Virus record (IMG/VR): IMGVR_UViG_3300042397_002455
Coordinates: 1 to 26,095 of that record
From: a virus
Strand: one strand, 5' to 3'
Length of the DNA: 26,095 bases
The position numbers and the translations under genes are program-made. Under the pieces are notes generated by a model. That model made no database searches and was not told the origin of the DNA. It saw only the letters and a list, made by a program, of their open reading frames with translations. Position 1 is the first letter of the stretch; each line of letters begins with the position of its first letter. Positions 16,163 through 24,707 of the stretch are shown here, piece by piece.

Positions 16163-18613
16163 CTATAATGGCTGCAATTTAAGACCATACATAGGTCCAT
16201 TGTCTCGCTTTATCTTTAAAAACGTATCTACACCGTTAGTACTCAACATAGCTGGAGATATAGATAGACTGCTTAGACCTACTCTTAATACACTCTCATC
16301 AATACCTATAGCTATTTCTTGGGCTGAGAGTGTTTCAACTCTATGTCCTATAGCCATGCTTCTATAATGATAAGCTGTAGATCCAAATCCTACAACCGCG
16401 GTATCTCTATCAAACCCTTCACAACTTGGTCCTAGAGCAAATCTTGAAACTACACCTCCGGATTCTTTTAATTCTGACTGTGTGGTAGGATAACGCTCAT
16501 ATGAGAAAAGCTGCAAACCAGCTACTGGTCTATGTACAGGGTCTTTGTTTCCAGCATAAACATACAGCTGTAAATCAGAAGAAGAAATAGGAGCAAATGA
16601 AGCAAATTCCAATCCGCTTTTCATAATTGGCGGCAGCGTATAATTAACACCATTACTTGACCAAATACCGAACTTATTATTACGGAATGCTGGACTAATG
16701 TTGTTTACTATATATCCATTTAGATCCACAGAAGATAGTCCATTAGGTGGTGTTGTTAAACTGAAAGTACCATTCGTTATTCCCGGTCTATCCAAGAAAA
16801 ATTCTATGTTTGGGGTTGCGAATTTCTGGAGTCGAGATTCTTCTGTTCCTCTTTGTTGGCCTAACCGTATTATAACTTCAGTTGGCGAAGATCTGTATAT
16901 ATACCCGTCATATGATTGTTGTGAGTAATTTCGCGTTGAAGGTATGATTTCCCCGTTTGCTCCTCGTACCATACCATACTGTCTTTTTTCACTATCTGGC
17001 GTTAGTCCATTATAGTTAATAGCACTTAAGTCTCTAGAATCAGACAACAACACAATAACAGGAAGACTCTCGTAAAGAAACGGTAGTTTTGCTGATAACA
17101 AGGGAGTATTAGCTGTATTAAACACTAACTCACAACTATTACGCATAGATACGGTATTATAACCTCCTTTTGAACTTAAAGAAATAATTTGCGAGTCAGG
17201 AACTAATAGCGGATCTCCTGGTAGTCTTATAACCTCTGCTGTGTTTATTACACTGTTTGTAAAGGCTGGTACAAGACTTGCGCGTGTTGTAGTAGCTCCC
17301 AGCCAGTTATCTATTGAGAGATTAAACGGCTGTAATCTAAAATGCTTCGTTGCAGTTGCGGGTAGAGCTTGACCTGCAGGTATATCTGCATTAGATTGTG
17401 CTGTGCCCGTATCGTTTACTGAAATAATTTTTGCAGGAAACGATGCAGCTGTAAATCCTATCTTTCTTAAGGACTCGTTATCTATACCAGTAGGGGAGAC
17501 AGAAAAATATATTATTTTACCAACAGTTAGACTTGTATTGTAGCTACTTGTCCAAACTGCTAGGTAATTGCTATCACTTACTGGGTCGACTGTATAAGGC
17601 GGTGCTATCTGGTTTGCAGTTAAAGATGCTCCGTATGCAGCAACAATAGGCGCTGTTACTTCAGGTCCTCTAAATGCTTGTGTATGTTGTGTGATGCGCT
17701 GCGGCGTGTAAGTATAACCTCCGTTAATTGTTTGATATCCACCACCAGCGCCGTTTTGAATTAAGTGAAAGTGATCTGATCCATTAGTAAACTTAGGATG
17801 ACCGCCCTGTAGCGTTAATCCATGCACAAAGGAGCCTCTACCTACTGTAGTGAAGGGTGTACCAGGATCTTGTGGTTGAATTGATTCGATTTTTAACTCT
17901 GCAGCTACTCCTGAAATATTATGATCTGCTAATGGCTTCGTAACGAAGGTATTATTTATAAACTCCAAAGAGATACTTCCAGAGTTATACCCGCCGCCTC
18001 CTATAAACGATGTAATTGAAATTGGAGAGCCTCCAAAAGGCGTATAAGTAACACTAAGTCTATTAGTACTTGTACTCCAAATTCCTACAGCATCACCTTC
18101 TAAGAAACTGTTAGTTTGCGTTGCAGATAAATTTAAGACGCAATTAGTTCCTGGTGTAACAGCAACCATCGTCATTCGTCCTTCTCTTTGTAGATTAGCA
18201 GTTAGGCTGTTACCTATAGTAACAGATAGAACCTTACCTTGGTAAATTGTTTGTGGCTTAACCGTATTTAGGGTAGTAGCGAATACATTAGCTCCAGTAA
18301 GATTACTAACTACTGCTGAGCTCAATAATACATTATTTGTAGAAAGATAGTTAGTAACTGTAGCTAAATTAGTACCACCTGCAGCCCAAGATGCACTAGT
18401 AGCGCATACAGTCGTATAGACACTACTCCAATTAGCGCTATTAGAATTAGTTGTCGTGTAATTACTACTCCAATTAGCACTAGAAGCTTGAACGGTAGAG
18501 CAGAGCGATTGAAAATCAGATGTTCTCGGTACCTCTAAAGAAGTTCTAGCGCTGGCTAGTGTATCAGTTTTAAGAAATGTATCTATATGCGACTTAACTA
18601 TATAATCAGGCAT
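16163..18613 (-). CDS. Tail fibre protein with shared NW/YTT N-terminal module
   Basis: An 816-residue fibre protein starting MPDYIVKSHIDTFLKTDTLA. Residues about 35-80 carry the repeat motif SANWSS-YTT (14-residue units with Trp and Tyr in fixed positions). Residues about 45-99 are encoded by DNA nearly identical to part of the edge fibre gene at 24708-26095. The middle is beta-rich, Gly/Thr/Asn-rich and without catalytic motifs I recognise. Toward the C-terminus, SMAIGHRVETLSAQEIAIGI resembles a trimeric beta-roll repeat as found in other fibres, and the protein ends in KIKRDNGPMYGLKLQPL. It is the last gene of the fibre cassette and is convergent with the neck gene. The start is preceded by TATAAATA plus 5 bp. 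Receptor binding is inferred from composition and context; attachment through the N-terminal module is likely. Confidence 0.75.
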   Translation of the reverse strand: MPDYIVKSHIDTFLKTDTLASARTSLEVPRTSDFQSLCSTVQASSANWSSNYTTTNSNSANWSSVYTTVCATSASWAAGGTNLATVTNYLSTNNVLLSSAVVSNLTGANVFATTLNTVKPQTIYQGKVLSVTIGNSLTANLQREGRMTMVAVTPGTNCVLNLSATQTNSFLEGDAVGIWSTSTNRLSVTYTPFGGSPISITSFIGGGGYNSGSISLEFINNTFVTKPLADHNISGVAAELKIESIQPQDPGTPFTTVGRGSFVHGLTLQGGHPKFTNGSDHFHLIQNGAGGGYQTINGGYTYTPQRITQHTQAFRGPEVTAPIVAAYGASLTANQIAPPYTVDPVSDSNYLAVWTSSYNTSLTVGKIIYFSVSPTGIDNESLRKIGFTAASFPAKIISVNDTGTAQSNADIPAGQALPATATKHFRLQPFNLSIDNWLGATTTRASLVPAFTNSVINTAEVIRLPGDPLLVPDSQIISLSSKGGYNTVSMRNSCELVFNTANTPLLSAKLPFLYESLPVIVLLSDSRDLSAINYNGLTPDSEKRQYGMVRGANGEIIPSTRNYSQQSYDGYIYRSSPTEVIIRLGQQRGTEESRLQKFATPNIEFFLDRPGITNGTFSLTTPPNGLSSVDLNGYIVNNISPAFRNNKFGIWSSNGVNYTLPPIMKSGLEFASFAPISSSDLQLYVYAGNKDPVHRPVAGLQLFSYERYPTTQSELKESGGVVSRFALGPSCEGFDRDTAVVGFGSTAYHYRSMAIGHRVETLSAQEIAIGIDESVLRVGLSSLSISPAMLSTNGVDTFLKIKRDNGPMYGLKLQPL
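18315..18480 (-). repeat. 166-bp module shared with the edge fibre gene (copy 1)
   Basis: This stretch matches 25762-25927 with three mismatches by my reading, in the same orientation. It encodes residues of about 45-99 of the 816-residue fibre, including the NWSS/YTT motif and LSTNNVLLSSA. Here the 14-residue unit occurs only once or twice, compared with five or more copies in the other gene. Confidence 0.9.
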
Positions 18614-18618
18614 ATATT

Positions 18619-18626
18619 TATTTATA
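18619..18626 (-). promoter_or_regulatory. T4-type late promoter octamer before the 816-residue fibre gene
   Basis: TATAAATA on the minus strand, then 5 bp (AATAT) and the ATG at 18613. The stop codon of the upstream spike gene (18622-18624) is inside the octamer. Confidence 0.65.
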
Positions 18627-21600
18627 TCAAATAGTATAAACTACTACCATCTGGCTGGAGGTATAGAGAGCTATCAGGTTGTACTAACTTTGGCAAACCA
18701 GCTACTTGTCTTACCCATCTACCTGACGTAGATGCTGATGTCTGGATACCATTACGTAAATAAGAATTAGGTTGAATAATATTAATACCATCAGCAGTAG
18801 CTGTTAATGATATATTAAAGTTAAATATACCACTTATACCTTGAACAGTGCTACTAATAATAGCAACAGTTGTTTTGCCTATAATCCAGGGGGTGAGTGT
18901 TTTTAAATCGTTTAGCTCATTTAATGTAGGATTATTATCTGTATAGTATTCTACATTGGGATTGTAGGGGTACGGTATAGCTTCAAAATCTGCCCAGTTT
19001 GTATTACCAAATATAACCGGTTGCGGTATTAAGTTATTAGCAAGCTCAACCCAGTCAGTATCAGCATCAGTGTTATATACACCTATATTAGATGTATTAA
19101 TGTCTTGGAATCCTACGTCGTAAGCAGGTGAGTTTAAATCTAGACTAAAATCTAGATTTTCTGGATCTATAAATAACGGATCAGCTAATTTAGAATTTAT
19201 ATCAATAGGTTTAATATAGCTAGCAAATATATCCGGTCTTGAACTATCATCAGAATATGTAGAGCTTATTGAACTTAAAGTTGAATAAAAAAAGCGATTT
19301 TCAAAAGTCTTTCCAGCAATATTAAAAAATATAGAATCGGATTCTGGATGCGTACTAGAAAGCATTAATGACCAGAATAAATTATTATCGCCTGAAATAG
19401 CCGGTGTAGTAATACCGTATGTGCTATTCGATCTTAAGATACATTTAAAGTTTTTAAAGTACCATTGATTTTTTAGGTAGCCTGTAGATGATAAATTTAC
19501 CCATGAAGCTACAGGAATATCCCACGGGTTATCATAAATACTCGTATTAATTGAAGATACATAAGGAAATAGAGCGGTAGTACCGTTATAATCAGCAACA
19601 ACCCAATTATCACCATTAAAAAATAATATAGGACTACTCTGTATAGAGCCGGTACCACCACCAGCGAATGTAACATATTTTAGTTTACCTTTCCAGGAAA
19701 ATGCTGGGTACATGGTATACTGGTTACCGTCAGTACCGCTAAGTACGGCTATATATGTAGGTGATTGTATTCTATTTACATGCGAGCTCGCATGACTGAC
19801 ATAGTATCCTACGAGAGGTGAATACACACGACCATCAATATAATTTGAATCCTTATATACACCTGGTACAATAATATTATTCTGTACGTAAGATGATTTT
19901 GTTAACGTCACGCCCTGAAAAAATGCTATCTGCTTTGTATCATATACAATATTATTAACTATTCTTCCTCGACTAGCATTAGAATACTCGATACCGGTAT
20001 GCACTTTTGAAATAATATTATTTTCAATCTGCATATTATTACTACCACCATCTATATAAATACCTGATGCTAAGAAGTTACCATCATTTCTTGAATTATA
20101 TATTAAATTATTTTTAAGATAATTAAGCTTATCAGATGGTGGGAAGCTAAATCCGCTATATACACACGCCATGTCGGAGTTAGTACCAAATCCACTATTA
20201 TATACTCTATTATTATATGCAGATATGTCTTGGCCGACTGAGGCTATTAAATTAGTACCTGCGAAGCTAAAATCGTTATTAGATATCTGAACACCGGTTA
20301 AACTTCTCGAGTGATGGCCGCCATAGAAACTACCATCTATTTGTATATTACCAGGTGCGCCTCTACCATCTCCATTTAACCGTGTATCAATCTGTTGCGA
20401 GCTTTTAATAATATTATTTGTGATAATAACATCATGTCCTCCAGCTCTATATGCTATACCTGCAGCTTCTGTACTGTATATTAGGTTCTTTACAATCTTC
20501 GATTTACTCGTACTATTTAACTGAATACCAACACTATAAGTATTATATAACTTACAACCTGAAATAGTGAGATTGGTAGAATATTGTCTAATTGCATCAG
20601 ACTGTTGATTAAATGCACTCGCGTTAGAATCAGTAGATATGAGTGTTACAAGTGTTAGCGGAGCGACGCAGTAATTAAACGTCAAATCTTCAAAAGTTAT
20701 GTAGTTGGGATTAACAATACAGAATCCAGATGAGTAAGCAGAATATTTATCTGGTATAATACCATACTGTATACCACTTGAATTTTTAGAAACATTATTT
20801 ATACCAAAACGACCATACCATGTTTCACTTGAACCAATATTATATGTCTTAAGTATGCAATTGCTTATACCTGCTAGTTGATCGTCTTGCGTTGGCTTAT
20901 AATAAAAATAATACTTACCGTTTTCAGAAATAACAGTATTCTCACCCTCTACACTACATACTATATAAGGATCTAGATTAGAAGGCTCGTATTGGTAAGC
21001 AGGTCGTAGAGGTTGTGTAGAACCTGAACCACCATCTGGGTACCACCAATTCAAACCGGATAATATAGTTACAGCAGGTAGATAAACAAATTGACTTGAT
21101 AGACTTGTATCTCTATAATAATTATCATAACTATATTCATCCACTCGAGTATAATCTAAAGCAGGATTATATTTAGACAAAAAGATATCTGTTGTGTAGT
21201 ATGGTGATACAATATATTGTTGAATTGTAAGCGCGAAATAATCGTATACAAGAAGAGGGCAAGCTGATATCATTTGATATGTAATATCGACTATAGGTCC
21301 GTAATACGGACCATCAACATAATTACTATTCTGAATACGTGGTGTTATGATTGTAGATTGATTTGCGAATACTTGTAAATTTGGAGTCGAACTATATTCA
21401 ATATAAAAAACATTAGGCTGCTTCTTATATCCTGGTAATGATGCAGTTAGTGGCGGTAAGCTCCCCTGACGGAACGCTCGATAATCTAAAACTCCCATAG
21501 TACCAATCTTACTCATATCATTACCAGCGGTTTGATATGAGAAAATAGATTGTAAGAATCCTGTGCTATCTATAGCTCTTCTATAGACCTTACTATTAAC

Positions 21601-22116
21601 GGTAAACGTACTGTCAATACTAACACCATATTTAGGCCATCTTGCCGGTATAGTACGTACATCATTAACAAAACCGAACATATTAAGCTTACGCATATCA
21701 AATGGATCTATCTCCATTTTCCATAAACTACCTGCACTTATAAATCCTGTATAAGTAATTGAATTGTCGAAAACGACATTATTATTATTGTAGGGTCTAA
21801 AAGTTAAATTATATATACTATTACCACCTTCTGTATCCTTTATAAATTCAAGCTTATTATTATCATTAAAAAAGAACTCCTCTGCCTTGTAATTACCAGT
21901 TTTAAATTCAACTTTAATATTTTTGGCATCGCCTTGCTTTAATTTTGAAATCAACCCCTTTACACCTGCTAGTGTCTTAACAGGTAAGTTTGGTGTAGCG
22001 CCGAGATATCCATCCTTACCGGTAGGCGATACATATATGGTATTCCTTTCTGCAAACTTTCTCGCATCAGGTCCATTGATATCTACTATCGAAGCAAGTA
22101 TTCCTGGTGAGATCAT
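18622..22116 (-). CDS. Large beta-helix tailspike, possible depolymerase
   Basis: A 1164-residue protein starting MISPGILASIVDINGPDA. After a short N-terminal region comes IYVSPTGKDG (27-36) followed by KTLAGVKG, the typical opening of right-handed beta-helix proteins. FVNDVRTIPARWP (149-161) resembles the conserved VNG...ARxP segment of beta-helix glycoside hydrolases. Many Asn/Ile/Gly rungs follow at about 485-750, such as NLTISGCKLYNTYSVGIQLN, IVKNLIYSTEAAGIAY, and ITNNIIKSS. The C-terminus is beta-rich and ends SLYLQPDGSSLYYLI. Such spikes bind and often cleave capsular or lipopolysaccharide glycans; the substrate and catalytic residues cannot be read here. Its ATG overlaps the stop of the small fibre gene (ATGA), so the two are translationally coupled and perhaps form one assembly. 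Confidence 0.75.
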   Translation of the reverse strand: MISPGILASIVDINGPDARKFAERNTIYVSPTGKDGYLGATPNLPVKTLAGVKGLISKLKQGDAKNIKVEFKTGNYKAEEFFFNDNNKLEFIKDTEGGNSIYNLTFRPYNNNNVVFDNSITYTGFISAGSLWKMEIDPFDMRKLNMFGFVNDVRTIPARWPKYGVSIDSTFTVNSKVYRRAIDSTGFLQSIFSYQTAGNDMSKIGTMGVLDYRAFRQGSLPPLTASLPGYKKQPNVFYIEYSSTPNLQVFANQSTIITPRIQNSNYVDGPYYGPIVDITYQMISACPLLVYDYFALTIQQYIVSPYYTTDIFLSKYNPALDYTRVDEYSYDNYYRDTSLSSQFVYLPAVTILSGLNWWYPDGGSGSTQPLRPAYQYEPSNLDPYIVCSVEGENTVISENGKYYFYYKPTQDDQLAGISNCILKTYNIGSSETWYGRFGINNVSKNSSGIQYGIIPDKYSAYSSGFCIVNPNYITFEDLTFNYCVAPLTLVTLISTDSNASAFNQQSDAIRQYSTNLTISGCKLYNTYSVGIQLNSTSKSKIVKNLIYSTEAAGIAYRAGGHDVIITNNIIKSSQQIDTRLNGDGRGAPGNIQIDGSFYGGHHSRSLTGVQISNNDFSFAGTNLIASVGQDISAYNNRVYNSGFGTNSDMACVYSGFSFPPSDKLNYLKNNLIYNSRNDGNFLASGIYIDGGSNNMQIENNIISKVHTGIEYSNASRGRIVNNIVYDTKQIAFFQGVTLTKSSYVQNNIIVPGVYKDSNYIDGRVYSPLVGYYVSHASSHVNRIQSPTYIAVLSGTDGNQYTMYPAFSWKGKLKYVTFAGGGTGSIQSSPILFFNGDNWVVADYNGTTALFPYVSSINTSIYDNPWDIPVASWVNLSSTGYLKNQWYFKNFKCILRSNSTYGITTPAISGDNNLFWSLMLSSTHPESDSIFFNIAGKTFENRFFYSTLSSISSTYSDDSSRPDIFASYIKPIDINSKLADPLFIDPENLDFSLDLNSPAYDVGFQDINTSNIGVYNTDADTDWVELANNLIPQPVIFGNTNWADFEAIPYPYNPNVEYYTDNNPTLNELNDLKTLTPWIIGKTTVAIISSTVQGISGIFNFNISLTATADGINIIQPNSYLRNGIQTSASTSGRWVRQVAGLPKLVQPDSSLYLQPDGSSLYYLI

Positions 22117-22610
22117 TGCAATAGTCCGGATATTAAGAATGTATCGTTACTTGTTCTAATTACTGATGCTACAGCTCCTTTACCTGCTGTTGTGTATAGA
22201 TCGCCATAAGAGATAAGACTACCGCTATAGTTATTTGCAGGTACGACTGTTATAGTACCTGAACTTAACTGTGAAAAAGTCGTAGTAAATCCCGTCGTGT
22301 TTATGTCACTGGTTACGGTCAATGTAATATTTTGAGTTCCAGTATATGTTATTATTCCACCAGCATCAGACGGTTGAATATTATAATCTTCTATAATGTT
22401 ATTTACTTTTAAGTAACCTGCCCAATTACCAGAGAGCGTTTCTATACCATTTTTTAATTCGTTAAACTCCTGTTTATTAGTCAAGGAATATACAGTAGAA
22501 AGCGAATTAATAGTAGTTCTCCTGGTAACCTCTGTATTATCAACTATAAGATACTCTGTACCATCTATAGAAGGCGATATTACAAGCTGTGCTATTTTAG
22601 TCTCAGTCAT
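22113..22610 (-). CDS. Small fibre or spike-associated protein
   Basis: A 165-residue protein starting MTETKIAQLVISPSIDGTEY. Residues 1-75 have ITV-type short strands and a helix around NKQEFNELKNGIETLSGNWA. The C-terminal ~90 residues resemble a beta-sandwich repeat common at the ends of phage fibre proteins: a SDAGGIITYTGTQNITLTV start, a GFTTTFSQLSSGTITVV core, and FLISGLLQ at the end. It precedes the large spike gene, with which it overlaps by 4 bp (ATGA). It may be an adaptor or a chaperone-like partner of the spike, or a short independent fibre tip. TATAAATA lies 7 bp before its ATG, rather than the usual 5. The fibre family is inferred; the role is open. Confidence 0.65.
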   Translation of the reverse strand: MTETKIAQLVISPSIDGTEYLIVDNTEVTRRTTINSLSTVYSLTNKQEFNELKNGIETLSGNWAGYLKVNNIIEDYNIQPSDAGGIITYTGTQNITLTVTSDINTTGFTTTFSQLSSGTITVVPANNYSGSLISYGDLYTTAGKGAVASVIRTSNDTFLISGLLQ

Positions 22611-22617
22611 GTACCAT

Positions 22618-22625
22618 TATTTATA
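22618..22625 (-). promoter_or_regulatory. T4-type late promoter octamer before the small fibre gene
   Basis: A perfect TATAAATA on the minus strand, but with a 7-bp spacer (ATGGTAC) to ATG 22610. The ATG within the spacer is in another frame and meets a stop after four codons, so it is not a usable start. It is the only clear octamer with a spacing other than 5. Confidence 0.65.
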
Positions 22626-22636
22626 CAAAACCCTGA

Positions 22637-22653
22637 TATAACACTAGGTTATA
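22637..22653 (-). terminator. Weak terminator-like hairpin after the S74 fibre gene
   Basis: On the minus strand TATAAC and GTTATA pair around a CTAGT loop (6 bp), followed a few bases later by GGGTTTT. It lies 5 bp after the fibre stop codon and before the octamer at 22618. The stem is AT-rich, so termination, if any, is weak. Confidence 0.3.
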
Positions 22654-22658
22654 GCCAG

Positions 22659-24692
22659 TTAAGAATTCTCTAACTCTTCTATTCGAGCTTTTAATTCTTG
22701 TATTGCTTTAATCATTGGAGCAATAAGTTCTGTGTAGCCAATAGAACGTACATCATCACCACCGTTAATGGTATGGTCTTGATATCCACCAAAATCAATT
22801 CCTTGTTGATCTAGTACAGTCTTTACCTCTTGTGCAATTAACCCGTGGTGGTAGCGGTTACGCTTTTTACTACCGTCATGGGTAATATTAGCAAGCTTAG
22901 ACGATTCTAACCACTGATCTAATTCAACGGTATATGCGTTGTATTCAGCAAGTTTCGTATTATAGTTACTTATCTCTTCTTCAGACGCGTTATCACCAAG
23001 TTTTGAAGGTTTATCTACACGTGTAGGAGCTTCTACGCGATAAGCCTCACGCATATCCCACTTATAGTCAACTGGGCGGAGAGAGTTTATGAAGTCTAGA
23101 CCTAACACTGTATCACGAATATCGGCTTTATCTCGCTCATCAGAGCGATCTTGTACAGCGCCATGTGCATATGTAGTTGTACCGAAACCGCCTAACTGTA
23201 CTTGTTTTGATCCGGTAACTTGAGCGTTGTATCCTAATCCAGTGCTTTCATCAGTAGATACAGAATTACTGCCTTGCAATGCTTGATCTCCAAGTGCAGT
23301 ATTTTTTGTACCAGATGTATTAAAATACAAAGAATTGCGGCCTACTCCAACATTATTACTACCGGTATTAAAATACAACGATTGGCCTCCAAGTGCAACA
23401 TTACTAATACCAGTTAGATTAGAATACAATGATCGAAATCCTACTGAAGTATTACTGCCACCAGATGTATTTCTATACAACGATTGAAATCCTAATGCAA
23501 CATTAGTAAAACCAGCTACATTATTAAACAATGAATTGACTCCTAATGCTACATTTTGATACCCAGTTGTATTATAGGGCAACACACCTGTTCCTAATGC
23601 AACATTTTGATACCCTGTTGTATTATTATATAACGCTTGGTCTCCAAGTGCAGTATTACTATAACCAGATGTATTACTAAACAACGATTGATATCCTAAT
23701 GCAACATTATTATTACCAGTTGTGTTAGCACTTAATGCATCGTTACCAACTGCAACATTATTATTACCAGTTGTATTATTACGTAACGCTTGACTTCCTA
23801 TCGCAACATTTTCAGCACCATTATTTCTAAACAACGATTGATATCCTAATGCAACATTATTAAAACCAGTTGTGTTAGCACTTAATGCATCGCTACCAAC
23901 TGCAACATTATTATAACCAATGTCATTATTACGTAACGCTTGACTTCCTAATGCAACATTACTAGAACCACCTGAGTTATTATACAATGCTTGATTTCCT
24001 AATGCAACATTACTAAAACCAACTATGTTACTAAACAACGATTGATATCCTAATGCAACATTACTAGAACCAGCTATGTTATTATACAATGATTGTAATC
24101 CTAATGCAACATTACTAGAACCAACTGAGTTATTATACAATGATTGTAATCCTAATGCAACATTATTAATACCAGTTGTGTTAGCTCTTAATGCATCGTT
24201 ACCAACTGCAACATTACTATCACCAGTTGTGTTAGCTCTTAATGCATCGTTACCAACTGCAACATTACTATCACCAGTTGTATTACTATACAACGATTGA
24301 TATCCTATCGCAACATTTTCAAAACCAGTTGTGTTACTACTCAATGCATCATTACCTACTGCAACATTATTAGTACCAGTTGTATTCGATAGCAATGCTT
24401 GGCTTCCTATCGCAACATTTTCATACCCAGATGTATTACTAAACAACGATTGAAATCCTAATGCAACATTATTAATACCAGTTGCATTATTACGTAACGA
24501 TTGATATCCTAATGCAACATTACTAGAACCAGATGTATTTCTAAACAACGATTGATATCCTAATGCAACATTATTATTACCAATTGTATTAGAAGCTAAG
24601 GCACTAAGGCCAATACTTAAATTGCTTGTAGTTCTGCCAAAGCTAAGGTTGCCGTTGACTACTAAGTCGTTATATAATGTATGTTGTCCCAT
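22659..24692 (-). CDS. Repetitive tail fibre with C-terminal S74 self-cleaving chaperone domain
   Basis: A 677-residue protein starting MGQHTLYNDLVVNGNL. About residues 23-475 consist of about 27 units of 17 residues with the consensus NVALGYQSL-xNTTGxx, as in trimeric YadA-head-like beta-rolls. The last ~160 residues are a Peptidase_S74 intramolecular chaperone: SDERDKADI (Ser517), FINSLRPVDYKWD, HHGLIAQEV, then a coiled-coil end IKAIQELKARIEELENS. In this family, three chaperone domains help trimer folding and are then cut off, with cleavage just before the conserved serine, here DR|SDERDK. The mature fibre would be about 516 residues. The gene starts 5 bp after GATAAATA and follows the edge fibre gene by 15 bp. 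Receptor binding would lie in the repeat shaft or its tip. Confidence 0.9.
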   Translation of the reverse strand: MGQHTLYNDLVVNGNLSFGRTTSNLSIGLSALASNTIGNNNVALGYQSLFRNTSGSSNVALGYQSLRNNATGINNVALGFQSLFSNTSGYENVAIGSQALLSNTTGTNNVAVGNDALSSNTTGFENVAIGYQSLYSNTTGDSNVAVGNDALRANTTGDSNVAVGNDALRANTTGINNVALGLQSLYNNSVGSSNVALGLQSLYNNIAGSSNVALGYQSLFSNIVGFSNVALGNQALYNNSGGSSNVALGSQALRNNDIGYNNVAVGSDALSANTTGFNNVALGYQSLFRNNGAENVAIGSQALRNNTTGNNNVAVGNDALSANTTGNNNVALGYQSLFSNTSGYSNTALGDQALYNNTTGYQNVALGTGVLPYNTTGYQNVALGVNSLFNNVAGFTNVALGFQSLYRNTSGGSNTSVGFRSLYSNLTGISNVALGGQSLYFNTGSNNVGVGRNSLYFNTSGTKNTALGDQALQGSNSVSTDESTGLGYNAQVTGSKQVQLGGFGTTTYAHGAVQDRSDERDKADIRDTVLGLDFINSLRPVDYKWDMREAYRVEAPTRVDKPSKLGDNASEEEISNYNTKLAEYNAYTVELDQWLESSKLANITHDGSKKRNRYHHGLIAQEVKTVLDQQGIDFGGYQDHTINGGDDVRSIGYTELIAPMIKAIQELKARIEELENS
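23270..24626 (-). repeat. About 27 tandem 51-bp repeats in the S74 fibre gene
   Basis: The coding repeat unit is 51 bp (17 residues; two units have 48 bp). Most copies have diverged at the DNA level, but 24172-24222 and 24223-24273 are identical, showing recent duplication. Sub-groups of copies with similar words (QSLF, QSLY, NDAL) alternate along the array, suggesting expansion by blocks. Confidence 0.9.
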
Positions 24693-24697
24693 GTGTT

Positions 24698-24705
24698 TAT
24701 TTATC
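24698..24705 (-). promoter_or_regulatory. T4-type late promoter octamer before the S74 fibre gene
   Basis: GATAAATA on the minus strand, then 5 bp (AACAC) and ATG 24692. It occupies the 15-bp gap after the stop codon of the edge fibre gene. Confidence 0.65.
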
Positions 24706-24707
24706 TA

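Noticed and set aside
16154-16180. A hairpin ATTGCA...TGCAAT between the convergent genes
   Set aside because: A 6-bp AT-rich stem with a 10-base loop and no clear T run is too weak to call a terminator.
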